Below, piece after piece: positions 36,063 through 44,749 of a DNA stretch of 64,000 bases. A program made the position numbers and the translations under genes. Positions within the stretch are counted from its first letter, which is position 1. The number at the start of each line of letters is the position of its first letter. The DNA is from Haladaptatus sp. DYF46 (lineage in GTDB: Archaea; Halobacteriota; Halobacteria; Halobacteriales; Haladaptataceae), in the NCBI RefSeq assembly GCF_021083305.1, contig NZ_JAJFAY010000004.1:186001-250000 (forward strand), in the 5' to 3' direction. The notes beneath the pieces were generated by a model. It ran no database searches and had not been told where the DNA came from. It was given only the letters and a program-made list of their open reading frames with translations.

Positions 36063-36956
36063 ATGAGCGACGGCGAATCGAACGCGACCGAGGTCCTCGA
36101 CTCGGTGACCAACTCGACTCGGGTCGACATCCTGCGGGCGCTGGCGGACGCGCACTCCGATTCGCCGACCGACCCGTGGCTCGCGTACAGCGACCTTCAG
36201 GAGACGGTCGGCATCCGTGATAACGGAAATTTCAACTATCATCTCGACCAACTCGGGAGACTGGTCGTGAAGGGTTCGCCGGGATACAGACTCTCGCGTA
36301 TCGGGATGTCGGTCGTTTCGGCCATCGCTTCCGGCATCTTCGACACCGAACGGACGTGGGGGCCGGTGGACGCACACGGCCATTGCAGTCGCTGTGACGA
36401 CCCATTGCAGCTCCGCTACGAGGACGGCATCCTGTGGCTCACCTGCGGGACCGACGAGCATTCCGTCCCGCTTTCGATACCGCCGAGCCTCCTCGAATCG
36501 CACCCGGAGGGAAACGAGGAGGAACTCGTCGAGCGAATCGCGTTTCTCGAAAACCGATGGGGGTCGCTCACCCGTCGCGGAATCTGTTCGGAGTGTCAGG
36601 GGTACGTCGAGGGGAGAGTCGAGACGATACCCGAAGAACCCGAACGGTACCACTACCACGGCCACTGTCGTCGGTGCGGGTTCCATCACGGAATCCCGGT
36701 CGGGATGTTCCTCGCCAGTCATCCCGCCGTGACGAGTTTCTACTACGACCGCGGTGTCGATGTCCTGACCGCTCCGTTCTGGACGCTGGAGTTCTGCGCG
36801 CCCGGTCGCGAGACGGTGCTGTCCACGGACCCGCTCCGACTGGGAGTGGACGTGAATCTGGAGGACGAAACCCTCTCGCTCACGCTGGACCGGAACGGCA
36901 CCGTGGTCTCGACCGCGATAGCGGGGTCGGCCGCCGAAAAACCGCGCAACTGCTGA
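36063..36956 (+). CDS. ArsR-like winged-helix protein with zinc-finger-like C-terminal domain
   Basis: A 297-residue regulator. An N-terminal winged helix (LDSVTNSTRVDILRALADA and NFNYHLDQLGRLVVK) is followed by a long domain. The latter has paired Cys motifs: CSRCDDP, CSECQG and CRRCGFHH, which suggest zinc ribbons. This arrangement is a known haloarchaeal type (DUF7347/DUF7351-like). Ligand and target are unknown. ATG 36063 is the family-like start; earlier frame is not homologous. Confidence 0.78.
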   Translation: MSDGESNATEVLDSVTNSTRVDILRALADAHSDSPTDPWLAYSDLQETVGIRDNGNFNYHLDQLGRLVVKGSPGYRLSRIGMSVVSAIASGIFDTERTWGPVDAHGHCSRCDDPLQLRYEDGILWLTCGTDEHSVPLSIPPSLLESHPEGNEEELVERIAFLENRWGSLTRRGICSECQGYVEGRVETIPEEPERYHYHGHCRRCGFHHGIPVGMFLASHPAVTSFYYDRGVDVLTAPFWTLEFCAPGRETVLSTDPLRLGVDVNLEDETLSLTLDRNGTVVSTAIAGSAAEKPRNC

Positions 36957-36993
36957 CGCCGCGCCGACCGTCCGAACAGACCGCTGACCGTCA

Positions 36994-37290
36994 CTACTCG
37001 TCGTCGGTCGGTTCGTTCTCGCCGTCGATGGTCGCGTCCTCGTCGCTCACGTCGGTCGGTTCCGATTCGTTGTCGTCGTCGGTGGTCGCTTCCCCTTCGC
37101 CGTCGTCGCTCGTTTCCGACTCGCCACCCCGCGAAACCACGGGACCACCGCATTCGGGACACTCGTCGTGACTGGTGTAGAGGCGCTTTCCGCACTCCGC
37201 ACACTCGTAACTCGCCTCCTCGGCTGCGACCGACTCCGAAGTCCGCTTGAACTCCTCGACTTTCCGGCCGATGTTCTTGAACAATCCCAT
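36994..37290 (-). CDS. small zinc-ribbon protein with acidic tail
   Basis: A 98-residue protein. A short basic N-terminus (MGLFKNIGRKVEEFKRTS) comes first. A zinc ribbon with CAECGK and CPECGG lies at residues 30-50. The last half is a tail almost entirely of Asp, Glu, Ser and Thr, common in haloarchaeal adaptor proteins. No enzyme activity is suggested. It stands alone between two oppositely oriented genes. Confidence 0.75.
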   Translation of the reverse strand: MGLFKNIGRKVEEFKRTSESVAAEEASYECAECGKRLYTSHDECPECGGPVVSRGGESETSDDGEGEATTDDDNESEPTDVSDEDATIDGENEPTDDE

Positions 37291-37389
37291 CGTTACTCGA
37301 AGAGAGGTGCATCGGACGGTTAAGTCTTGGTGAGCCGAGAGCTACGCGATACTCGTCCGAGCGGCGAACGGAGCCGAATCGTCGCCGAT

Positions 37390-38046
37390 TCAGTCGAAGA
37401 TCCGTTCCTTCGAGGACTCGCTGAAGCCGTCGCTCGCATCCCTCGTCGTCTCGTAGACGCGCCGGAGCTCGGCGATGGGTTCCTCGTGGGCGTCGACCCG
37501 TAAATCGTGGAAGGCGGTCGTTCGCGGTGCTTTGACCATCACCGCCGCCGAGGTGTGCCCGCGTTTGTCGCCCCCCGCGTTTTTTCCCGCCGCGAGGGCG
37601 TCGATGAGTCGGGACACGAGGTCCTCGTCGTCGTCACCCTCCGCGAACGTCTCTGCCAGCGCGTCCAGCGTTTCCTCGCCGACGAGCATGTTCCCGGCCA
37701 CGGTGAGGTCGCTTTCCTCGTGAACCTGATGCCCGAACCAGCCGTCACAGCCGTCCCCGGAGTGGGCGAAGACGTTCCCACGCGCGTCGAGTCCGTGTAC
37801 CTGCCGGAGGTGGCTGTGGTCGTCCTGTTCGAGCAATCCGGACAGCGCGTCGTCGACGCCGAGGTCGGGGAGGAGCGCGACGCCCCGACGCCCGAGACGG
37901 ACGTTGACGAAACTCTGCGTGCTGATCACCCCGTCGTGGCTGACACACGGCGCGAGCGCGCCGACGGCGGGTGCGTCCGTGGCGACGGCGACGCCGAAAC
38001 TGAATCCTTCCGCTCGTTCCTCCCTGACACAGATGGAGAACGTCAT
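37390..38046 (-). CDS. DUF1028-family protein (Ntn-hydrolase-like)
   Basis: A 218-residue protein of the DUF1028 family. It starts MTFSICVREERAEG, contains FGVAVATDAPAVGALAP and AHSGDGCDGWFGHQ, and ends with a segment containing HLRVDxHxxPI-type residues. The family is related by fold to Ntn hydrolases and is often found near peptidase or amino-acid genes. Function is not settled. It is divergent from a gamma-glutamyltransferase gene, with about 90 bp between starts, so shared control is likely. Confidence 0.88.
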   Translation of the reverse strand: MTFSICVREERAEGFSFGVAVATDAPAVGALAPCVSHDGVISTQSFVNVRLGRRGVALLPDLGVDDALSGLLEQDDHSHLRQVHGLDARGNVFAHSGDGCDGWFGHQVHEESDLTVAGNMLVGEETLDALAETFAEGDDDEDLVSRLIDALAAGKNAGGDKRGHTSAAVMVKAPRTTAFHDLRVDAHEEPIAELRRVYETTRDASDGFSESSKERIFD

Positions 38047-38133
38047 TGGTGTGTCATTCGTTCACATCCGGATAAGAAACACCCCGGACCTATTTGGTAT
38101 GTATTTTAGGCCCGCTTCCGAGTATGACATGGT

Positions 38134-39804
38134 ATGACGCAACCCGATTTGGACAGGTTTACTTCGCGACGATCGACCGTGTACGCGCCCAACGGCGTCG
38201 TCGCCACCAGTCAACCGCTCGCCTCGCAGGCGGGCGTCTCGATTCTGCAGCAGGGGGGGAACGCCTTCGATGCCGCCGTCGCCACCGCCGCCGCGCTGAA
38301 CGTCGTCGAACCGACGAGTACCGGACTCGGTGGCGACGTGTTCGCGCTGTATCGCACCGCGGACGGCGACGTCGGCGCGATGCGGAGCTGTGGCGGTGCG
38401 CCCGCCGAAGCGACCATCGAAAACGTCCGAACGTCGTTGAACGAACACGACGATCCGACGGAGTGGTACCCCGAGAACCGGGGCTACGCCGTGGACGGAA
38501 CGGAGGACACCGACGACCTCGGCATGCCGTTCCTCGGACCGCACGCCGTCACCGTCCCCGGAACCGCTCGCGGATGGGAAGCGACGATTCAGCGGTTCGG
38601 AAACCTCTCCCTCGGTGACTCGCTCCAACCCGCCATCGACTACGCCATCGGTGGCTATCCGGTATCGGAGGTCATCGCCTCCCACTGGGTCGGCGCGGAA
38701 ACGCTCTTCAAGACGGACCACGCCCGCGAGGCGTATCTGAAGGACGGCACGGCACCGAAAGCGGGTGAAACCATGGCGCTTCCCCGCCTCGGCGAAAGTC
38801 TCCGTCGAATCGCGGAGGAGGGTGCGGACGTGCTGTACGAGGGCGACATCGCGGAGAAAATCGCGGCGGAGGTCCAGTCTCAGGGCGGCTTCCTCACCGT
38901 CGATGACCTCTCGTCCTTCGAACCCGAGTTCCCGGACCCCGTCTCCACGACGTACAACGGCGCGGAAATCTACGAACTGCCGCCGAACAATCAGGGGCTC
39001 ATCGCGCTGGAGGCGCTCAACATCGCCGACGAACTCGGCGCGAACGACCACCCCATCGACTCCCCCGAACGCGTCCACTACTTCGCCGAGGCGATGAAAC
39101 TCGCGTTCCACGACGGCCACCGCTACATCACCGACCCCGAGTACGAGGAAGTTCCGCCGCTGGCGTCCGACTTGTGGGCGAAGAAGCGGGCGGAACACGT
39201 CGGCGAGAGCGCGAACCACGACGTCTCGTTCGGCGTCCCCGACGCGAACGCGGAGGACGCGGACACCGTTCTCCTCTGCGTCGCGGACGACGAGGGCAAC
39301 GTCGTCTCGTTCATCAACTCCCGCTTCGCCGGGTTCGGCTCCGGACTGGTCGCCGGTGACACCGGCATCGCGCTCCAGAACCGCGGCGCATCGTTCTCGC
39401 TCGACCCCGACCACCCCAACCACCTCGAACCCGGAAAACGTCCGTTCCACACCCTGATTCCGGCGCTCGCAAAATTCGACGACGACGACTGGGCCGCCTT
39501 CGGCGTGATGGGCGGCTACATGCAACCGCAGGGCCACGTTCAAGTCGTCTCGAACATCGTGGACTACGACCTGCCGCTACAGGCCGCACTCGACGAACCG
39601 CGCTGGCGCTACCGCGAGGACGGCACCCTCGCCGTCGAGGGGAGGATGGACGGCAACCTCGCCACGAAACTCACTCGAAAGGGCCACGACGTGCGCGTTC
39701 TCGCGCCTGTGCTCTTCGGCGGCGCACAGATCGTGAGAAACGATAACGGCGTCCTCTCGGGCGCGACCGAACCACGGAAGGACGGAAACGCCTCCGGGTA
39801 CTGA
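38134..39804 (+). CDS. gamma-glutamyltransferase-family protein
   Basis: A 556-residue Ntn-fold enzyme expected to self-cleave into large and small subunits. The autocatalytic Thr is probably T378 in EDADTVLLCVADDEGN. The substrate-site GNVVSFINS, the GFGSGL loop, and the first part with GGNAFDAAVATAAALNVVEP also fit. There is no signal peptide, so it should be cytosolic, unlike many bacterial enzymes. It could cleave gamma-glutamyl amides or related acylamides. The acceptor and donor cannot be fixed. It is divergent from the DUF1028 gene. Confidence 0.88.
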   Translation: MTQPDLDRFTSRRSTVYAPNGVVATSQPLASQAGVSILQQGGNAFDAAVATAAALNVVEPTSTGLGGDVFALYRTADGDVGAMRSCGGAPAEATIENVRTSLNEHDDPTEWYPENRGYAVDGTEDTDDLGMPFLGPHAVTVPGTARGWEATIQRFGNLSLGDSLQPAIDYAIGGYPVSEVIASHWVGAETLFKTDHAREAYLKDGTAPKAGETMALPRLGESLRRIAEEGADVLYEGDIAEKIAAEVQSQGGFLTVDDLSSFEPEFPDPVSTTYNGAEIYELPPNNQGLIALEALNIADELGANDHPIDSPERVHYFAEAMKLAFHDGHRYITDPEYEEVPPLASDLWAKKRAEHVGESANHDVSFGVPDANAEDADTVLLCVADDEGNVVSFINSRFAGFGSGLVAGDTGIALQNRGASFSLDPDHPNHLEPGKRPFHTLIPALAKFDDDDWAAFGVMGGYMQPQGHVQVVSNIVDYDLPLQAALDEPRWRYREDGTLAVEGRMDGNLATKLTRKGHDVRVLAPVLFGGAQIVRNDNGVLSGATEPRKDGNASGY

Positions 39805-39805
39805 A

Positions 39806-40156
39806 CTACTCTTCTTCTTCGTCGTCGCTCTCCGCATCCGTTGTCCCTTCGTCATCGTCGTTCCCGTCCGAGTCCTCGTTCTCATCTTCTTCGTCCGCCG
39901 TCTCATCCGATTCCTCGGCGGATTCCGTCGTCGCACCGACGTCGGTGTCGTGAATCTCGATTTCCATCGGGCCGGTCCCCGACTCGCCGAGTTCCTCCAG
40001 TTCGTCGCCGAGGCTCGATTCGCTTTGACTCTTCCCGAGGATGTAGCCCGCGATGAAGGAAACCCCGATGAGGGCGAGCGTTTTGAGTCCCGACCCGGAA
40101 TTCACCGCGTTCTCGGTTTCGGTTTCCGATTCTCCGTCTGTCGTGTTCTCGGACAT
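39806..40156 (-). CDS. small membrane protein with acidic tails
   Basis: A 116-residue protein with a short acidic N-terminus. One membrane helix follows (TLALIGVSFIAGYILG, residues about 25-42). The rest is a long acidic tail rich in Asp, Glu and Ser. I chose ATG 40156 because the open frame further upstream is not homologous. It lies downstream of tatA on the same strand, 130 nt away. No family is recognised with certainty; a helper role at the membrane is only conjecture. Confidence 0.65.
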   Translation of the reverse strand: MSENTTDGESETETENAVNSGSGLKTLALIGVSFIAGYILGKSQSESSLGDELEELGESGTGPMEIEIHDTDVGATTESAEESDETADEEDENEDSDGNDDDEGTTDAESDDEEEE

Positions 40157-40286
40157 ACCATCCGGTTTGCGGGTGAGTGACTTTTCCGTTGTGGTCAGGA
40201 AGGGAGATTCGACTGCTGTCGCTCGATATCGAGCGCAGAAAAAATCCGGTTCGGGCCGGGTGGTCCCCCGAGCCCCCCAAAATCCG

Positions 40287-40535
40287 TTATTGTGCTTCCG
40301 CTTCGGTTTCGACCGACGGGTTCTGCTCGGTTTCGCTACCGGACTCCCGCATCTCTGCGAGTTCCGTCTCGACTTCCTCGCGACCTTTCTTGAACTCGCC
40401 CATGGCCTCGCCCGTGGAACGCGCGAGTTTTGGAATCTTGTTTGCACCGAACAGGAGGACCGCGATGAGCAGAATCACCGCGAGCTCCATCCCACCGGGA
40501 ACCGGCCCGAACAGCGGAATCATTTCAACTACCAT
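40287..40535 (-). CDS. tatA: twin-arginine translocase subunit TatA
   Basis: An 82-residue Tat subunit. A single helix with GMELAVILLIAVLLFGANKIPKL precedes the amphipathic helix ARSTGEAMGEFKKGREEV, with the FG-x-KIP hinge typical of TatA. The tail is acidic and hydrophilic. In haloarchaea the Tat route handles most exported proteins, such as the Tat lipoprotein in this window. TatC is not in the window. A TATA box with CCTATAAATAA lies 28 nt before the ATG, giving a leaderless mRNA. Confidence 0.92.
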   Translation of the reverse strand: MVVEMIPLFGPVPGGMELAVILLIAVLLFGANKIPKLARSTGEAMGEFKKGREEVETELAEMRESGSETEQNPSVETEAEAQ

Positions 40536-40558
40536 CTGTGTTAAACGATACCGGATGG

Positions 40559-40568
40559 TTATTTATAG
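40559..40568 (-). promoter_or_regulatory. TATA box of tatA
   Basis: On the minus strand the sequence reads CCTATAAATAA, centred about 28 nt before the tatA ATG at 40535. The close spacing indicates a leaderless transcript. Confidence 0.6.
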
Positions 40569-40770
40569 GCTTTTTGCCTCGTGTCAGTTGTTAACATCCG
40601 TTTGTTCGGACGCGGCGTCGACGGCCGTTCAAAGGAATGATCGATCTCTTTCACTACTCGTCCCATGCTATCCATCACCATCCAAAAACTACCAGTTGGG
40701 TGCCTATGTCGTACTTTTACCGACCTATCTCTCACGCACATTTCGATATGGAAACGGACAAATCACAACG

Positions 40771-40779
40771 TTTATATAA
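40771..40779 (+). promoter_or_regulatory. TATA box of the membrane protein gene at 40802
   Basis: The sequence GTTTATATA is centred 27 nt before the ATG at 40802, a close match to an archaeal TATA box. It settles the start of the downstream gene and implies a leaderless transcript. Confidence 0.6.
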
Positions 40780-40801
40780 TTGCTCCGGCGCGAAACTGGA
40801 T

Positions 40802-41368
40802 ATGGAGTCACCAACTTCGTCGGAAACGGGGACGCGGAAATTACCGGAAAATACCCTCGCGTCGTTTTGCACTCGCGGGGTCACGTTCGGTCTCCTCGCG
40901 TATCTCGTCGGCTATCTCCTCGTCGCCGCGCTGTTCGTCGTCGGTCCCGCGAACGTCGAGGGAACGCTCGGTGTCCAACTCACGTGGTTCGGGTTCGCCT
41001 TCTACAACGCTCACTTCATCCCGATCGCCGTCGGGAGCCAATCGTACAACTACATCACCGAGGCCACGAATCCGGCCGTGCCGTCGTTCGTGTACTTCCT
41101 GATTCCGGTCGTTTCGCTCCTCGCGACGAGTGCCGTGTTCTCCTCGCGCAATCGGATGGACGACCCGGTCGAAACCATCGTTTACTCCGGCGCGAGCATC
41201 ACCGTCGGCTACGCGGTGGTCGCCGTCCTCGTCGCGCTCATGCTCACCCTTCACGTCGACTCGATCACGGCGCAACCGGACCTCCTCAAATCGGCCGTCA
41301 TCGGTGCCGCGTATCCGGTGGTGCTGGCGACCGTTGCGGCATTCGCGGTCACGTTCCTGCGTCGCTAA
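40802..41368 (+). CDS. four- to five-helix haloarchaeal membrane protein of unknown function
   Basis: A 188-residue membrane protein. A polar N-terminus of about 25 residues is followed by helices near GVTFGLLAYLVGYLLVAALFVV, FVYFLIPVVSLLATSAVF, SITVGYAVVAVLVALML and AAYPVVLATVAAFAVTF. The loop between the first two has AHFIPIAVGSQSYNYI. No transport or enzyme motif is seen. ATG 40802 is chosen from TATA spacing, although open frame extends upstream. It is divergent from tatA. Family resemblance is to unnamed haloarchaeal proteins. Confidence 0.7.
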   Translation: MESPTSSETGTRKLPENTLASFCTRGVTFGLLAYLVGYLLVAALFVVGPANVEGTLGVQLTWFGFAFYNAHFIPIAVGSQSYNYITEATNPAVPSFVYFLIPVVSLLATSAVFSSRNRMDDPVETIVYSGASITVGYAVVAVLVALMLTLHVDSITAQPDLLKSAVIGAAYPVVLATVAAFAVTFLRR

Positions 41369-41392
41369 TCGCCGTACGCTCTTCTTTTGCGG

Positions 41393-42124
41393 TTACGCGT
41401 GTCGTTCGATTTCCGAACAGAGCTTCGTCTCCATCTCTCGCGCTCCCTCGTTCGCGAACGAGAGCTGTGACCACCGCTCGTCGATGTCGGCCATCTCGGA
41501 GAGGAGGCCGCCGCGGCGGTCGATTTCCAGCTTCACGTCCAGGCCCGTTTCGGTTTCGGTGGCGACGACTTCGAGTTCGTCGAGTTTTCCGGCGAAGGGT
41601 CCGGCGTGCGGGACGAACTCCAACTCCTGAACGAACCGTCCAGCGAAAATCGAACCAGGTGCCTGCTCGCACTGGGCTTTCCGGAGCCTGAATCCGAGCG
41701 AGTCGAGCGCGTCCATGAACGCGCCGAGTTTCGGGCCGGGTTCGACCTGAATCGGGTCCCGGTCGTCGGGATCCACCGACCAGTCGATGTCGAGGCCGGT
41801 TTCGAGCCACACGTCCGTCCGACCGGCCGTGATGGGCGTATCGAGGGGGACGTCGATGGTGACGTGGAACGTCCGCTCCTCGTCCGGACCGATGGTGAAC
41901 GGGTCGGCCACGTGGAACTTGTCGATGACGCCGGTCCGTACGCTGTCGTCGGTTTCGTACCTTGTCAACAGCGCGAAATAGATGGCGTCGACTTCCTGTT
42001 CGGCGGAGCCACCTTCGACGCGAACTTCGGCGTCGACCGATTCACCGGCCGAGAGCGTAGTTTTCGGGAGGACCGTATCGACGCGGGCGGAACCAATGCC
42101 AACGCGGGAGAGGATTCGTTTCAT
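41393..42124 (-). CDS. Spo0M-family (sporulation-control-like, arrestin-fold) protein
   Basis: A 243-residue protein of the Spo0M family, with an arrestin-like beta sandwich in the first 130 residues. The start MKRILSRVGIGSARVDTVL, the GGSAEQEVDAIYFALLTRYE segment and the DVPLDTPITAG stretch are diagnostic. The C-terminal part includes FVQELEFVP and a helix near the end. In Bacillus it affects sporulation and cell shape; haloarchaea do not sporulate, so its role here is unknown. ATG 42124 gives the family-like N-terminus; an earlier Met at 42145 is possible. Confidence 0.87.
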   Translation of the reverse strand: MKRILSRVGIGSARVDTVLPKTTLSAGESVDAEVRVEGGSAEQEVDAIYFALLTRYETDDSVRTGVIDKFHVADPFTIGPDEERTFHVTIDVPLDTPITAGRTDVWLETGLDIDWSVDPDDRDPIQVEPGPKLGAFMDALDSLGFRLRKAQCEQAPGSIFAGRFVQELEFVPHAGPFAGKLDELEVVATETETGLDVKLEIDRRGGLLSEMADIDERWSQLSFANEGAREMETKLCSEIERHA

Positions 42125-42221
42125 TCCACCGGACACTTGCTCCATTTCCGATATAAGCTTTCTCGATGCGAGTCGATACCGTTCGACACGACTTTGTGCC
42201 TCCGTATCGCTCCTTCGAGCG

Positions 42222-42638
42222 ATGTCCGTGCCGGAGCGCGTCCGTGAGTATCTTCGTTCCGAGGGAAAGGAGACGACCGTTGCGACGCTGCGCTGTGCCG
42301 ACCGAGTTGCGGAGGGCTGGGACGGCGACTCGACTACGTCCCGGAACGCCGTCGTCGGACCGCTCTCGCGGGAACTTCGGGAAACGGGGTTGATGGCACG
42401 ATTCCCGGACCTGCTCTCGGCGGCGGTCACTGCCGCCGGATTTTCGCTTCCAGCGCGGCCGGTCCCCGCGCCGCCGTACGTCGTCGTTACCAGTCGCGGA
42501 CCGGTCCTCCGCGCTACGCTCACGGGGGGTCGACTCGTCGTCTCGTTTCTCCTCTTCGACGTGATTCGTGGACATGAAACTCGGTACGTTCGGGCGGCGA
42601 ACGACCACCGGTCCGCTATCTCCGTCGAACTCAAATAG
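42222..42638 (+). CDS. conserved haloarchaeal protein of unknown function
   Basis: A 138-residue soluble protein. It starts MSVPERVREYLRSEG, with a helical first half (RCADRVAEGWDGDSTTSRNAVVG) and a beta-rich second half (PPYVVVTSRGPVLRATLTGGRL). No catalytic motif is recognisable. Divergent transcription from the Spo0M gene, with about 97 bp between starts, supports the ATG at 42222. I do not assign a function. Confidence 0.65.
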   Translation: MSVPERVREYLRSEGKETTVATLRCADRVAEGWDGDSTTSRNAVVGPLSRELRETGLMARFPDLLSAAVTAAGFSLPARPVPAPPYVVVTSRGPVLRATLTGGRLVVSFLLFDVIRGHETRYVRAANDHRSAISVELK

Positions 42639-42706
42639 ACCGTTTCGGTGGACAGTCGATAGTCGAACGTGGACCTTCCTCTATCGAACTAACTGTAGGA
42701 GTTGTA

Positions 42707-43084
42707 TCACGTTCCGTCTTCGTCGCCTTCGAGGAGCGCGAGCAGTTCTAGCAGTCGCTCCGAATCTCCCGATAGCCGAACCACGTCCTTCTCCCGTTCG
42801 TACTCCACGACATCGTGGTCCGCCAGCCGGGGGATATCGTTGTGGTAGAGATTCAGATAGACGGACAAGACCTCGTCGTCGTCGGTTTCGGGAAGCGCGA
42901 CATCGTTTTCCTCCGCTACGACTTCGTTCGCCACGTCCGCTAACGGGAGCGCCACATCGTGCTGATTCAGACGTTTTACGATGAGGCGTCGCCGTCACTC
43001 CCCGAACAGGCGCAGTACCGTATCGACGGATAGCCCGTCGGGTGGCGGGTCGCTGAACTCGTCGATTTTGGAATCCACAATCAT
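42707..43084 (-). pseudogene. DUF7344-like winged-helix gene interrupted by one in-frame TGA
   Basis: Read on the minus strand from ATG 43084, the frame encodes a family-like N-terminus (MIVDSKIDEFSD..., VDTVLRLFGE), then a single TGA at 42995-42997. After it the same frame continues without shift: RRRLIVKRLNQHDVALPLADVANEVV, and ends in a typical LPRLADHDVVEYE segment. The stop falls exactly before the conserved RRR motif, where other copies in the window have Arg-Arg-Arg or similar. A single-base change would restore a 125-residue protein. It may be a recent nonsense mutation, a sequencing error, or two peptides with a GTG restart at 42955. Confidence 0.75.
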
Positions 43085-43200
43085 ATCTCTAGTAACGCCC
43101 TCCCAACAGAAAACGTCGTTGCGGAAACCACACCTTCAACGGTACGAATTCAACAGGACACCTCCGATTTCGTGCTGGTTTTCACAATCCGAGTCACGGA

Positions 43201-43677
43201 TCACTCATCGGTAACTTCCTCACCGAAGTGGTCGAACGGCCGGACGTGTTCGGTCTTCACGATGTCCGTACTCACGATGTCCATCCCGAGTTCGTGTACC
43301 CGTTCGGTTATCGAATCGGCCGTATCGGAGTCGGCGGCGACAGCCTCGACGTGCAGGTTTTCGGTTCCGGTCAACAGTTCCCGGACGGTGACGACTCCGG
43401 GCACTCCCATCACCCGGTCGGCGAGTTCCGACCGCTCGGACGGGGGTGCGCGGCAGACTATAATGACGTGTAGCTGATAGTTGGCCTGCTCGTAGTCGAT
43501 ATCCGGGTTGTATCCCTTGATGACTCCGGCCTCCTCCAATCGCTGGATGCGGTTCCTGACGGTGCTCGCCGACACGCCGACGGTTTCCCCCATCTCTGCC
43601 GCCGTGCTGTTTCGTGCGTCCCGTTGCAGCGCGTGGAGTATTCCCCGGTCAACGTCGTCGAGTTGAATCGGGCTCAT
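43201..43677 (-). CDS. Lrp/AsnC-family transcriptional regulator
   Basis: A 158-residue Lrp-type regulator with an HTH of the AsnC kind (LDDVDRGILHALQRDARNST, VSASTVRNRIQRLEEAGVI). The RAM ligand domain follows (YQLHVIIVCRAPPSERSELADRVMGVPGVV). No extra metal-binding domain is present, in contrast to the Lrp-TRASH protein near 7.4 kb. Lrp proteins form octamers and often sense amino acids. The neighbouring promoter gap holds a repeated palindromic motif. Confidence 0.9.
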   Translation of the reverse strand: MSPIQLDDVDRGILHALQRDARNSTAAEMGETVGVSASTVRNRIQRLEEAGVIKGYNPDIDYEQANYQLHVIIVCRAPPSERSELADRVMGVPGVVTVRELLTGTENLHVEAVAADSDTADSITERVHELGMDIVSTDIVKTEHVRPFDHFGEEVTDE

Positions 43678-43874
43678 GGACGGGACAACAGCGTTTTCGG
43701 TGATGAGGCTTGTGTCGGTTTCGCCGTCCGATTCCTACGGCGGTTCGACGCTCACGGTTCCCGCCGCGCCGCCCGCGAGCAGTTCGACCAGCACCCCTGC
43801 ACCGACCGCTTCGAATCGCATGCCCCACACTGGGCGTTTCGTGCGGGAAGGCGTTTCGGCTCCCCTCCACCTGA

Positions 43875-43902
43875 TTCGAACGTTCGATGGGGTTCGAACG
43901 TT
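43875..43902. promoter_or_regulatory. direct repeat TTCGAACGTT x2, 18 bp apart
   Basis: Identical 10-mers lie at 43875-43884 and 43893-43902, just before the metallo-beta-lactamase gene, whose ATG is at 43929. Each contains the palindromes TTCGAA and AACGTT. The second overlaps the expected TATA position. They may bind a regulator, for example the adjacent Lrp protein. The rest of the 250 bp gap holds no gene I can support. Confidence 0.5.
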
Positions 43903-43928
43903 AAGTGTCCCCGCGCCGTCGTCCCGGT

Positions 43929-44609
43929 ATGGCCCGGCGACTCGCTCCCGGCGTATGGGTGCTCGAACTCGCGGTCCCCGTCGTCGGCGCGAACGCCTTT
44001 CTCGTGGATGACGGCGAGGTGACGCTCGTGGACGCGGGTTTGCCACGATTCGGCTTGTGCCGTGAACTCCGCGACGCGGGCCACGACCCCGGCGACATCG
44101 ACCGCGTGCTGGTCACACATTACGACATCGACCACATCGGCGGCCTCCGTGACCTCCCCGTTCGCGACGTCCCGGTGTTCGTGGGCGAGCGGGATGCGGC
44201 CCTCCTCACCGGGACGTACGACCCGCCGCTCTTCCACCACAAGGGCGCGTTCCACCGTTTCGCCCGCCGGGTCGTTTCGATTCCGTCCCGGTTCGACGTG
44301 CGCCCCGTCTCGAACGGCACGCGAGTCGGCGAATTCACGGTCTACCACACGCCCGGCCACAATCCGGGCCACACGGTCTACGTCCACGAGCGGTTGAGAC
44401 TCGGTCTCCTCGGCGACCTCGTCTGGGAGCGCGACGGGACGCTCACGCCACCCAAGTGGTGGGACTCCTACGACACCGGGGAAATCAGGCGCAGCATTCG
44501 GGCGTTCGCCGGTTCCGTTCCGCCGTTCGACCTCCTCTGTATGGGCCACGGTACGCCGATTCTGCGCGGCGGGTCGGACGCGCTCGCGTCGTTGGCTCGA
44601 CGACTGTGA
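43929..44609 (+). CDS. metallo-beta-lactamase-fold hydrolase
   Basis: A 226-residue MBL-fold protein. The metal motif is THYDIDHIGG (HxDxDH variant of the usual HxHxDH). Later ligands are His in TPGHNPGHTV, Asp in GLLGDLVWER and His in MGHGTP. Such enzymes include glyoxalase-II-like hydrolases and lactonases. The substrate is unknown. ATG 43929 is the family-like start (ARRLAPGVWVLEL). A repeated palindromic motif sits in its promoter, and the Lrp gene is divergent. Confidence 0.88.
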   Translation: MARRLAPGVWVLELAVPVVGANAFLVDDGEVTLVDAGLPRFGLCRELRDAGHDPGDIDRVLVTHYDIDHIGGLRDLPVRDVPVFVGERDAALLTGTYDPPLFHHKGAFHRFARRVVSIPSRFDVRPVSNGTRVGEFTVYHTPGHNPGHTVYVHERLRLGLLGDLVWERDGTLTPPKWWDSYDTGEIRRSIRAFAGSVPPFDLLCMGHGTPILRGGSDALASLARRL

Positions 44610-44749
44610 CGCGTTTCGACGTTTCACGTCGTCACACCGCTCCGCGTCCCGCCCCCCTCGTCTCCCACCCCGCTTCGGCCGGACGAGCAATCGTCCGATA
44701 TCGTCATACGGCGTTCGGTCTCTCACTCCGCCCGCTTCCCTATCGGGGT

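Noticed and set aside
42995-42997. In-frame UGA as selenocysteine
   Set aside because: The position aligns with ordinary residues, no SECIS-like structure is evident, and haloarchaea are not known to use selenocysteine.
43735-43821. A 28-codon frame with a hydrophobic stretch (VGAGVLVELLAGG)
   Set aside because: Too short and unsupported, with no promoter match; kept as background.
44101-44160. HxDxDH motif as a novel metal site in the metallo-beta-lactamase-fold protein
   Set aside because: This is a common variant in the superfamily and not remarkable alone.
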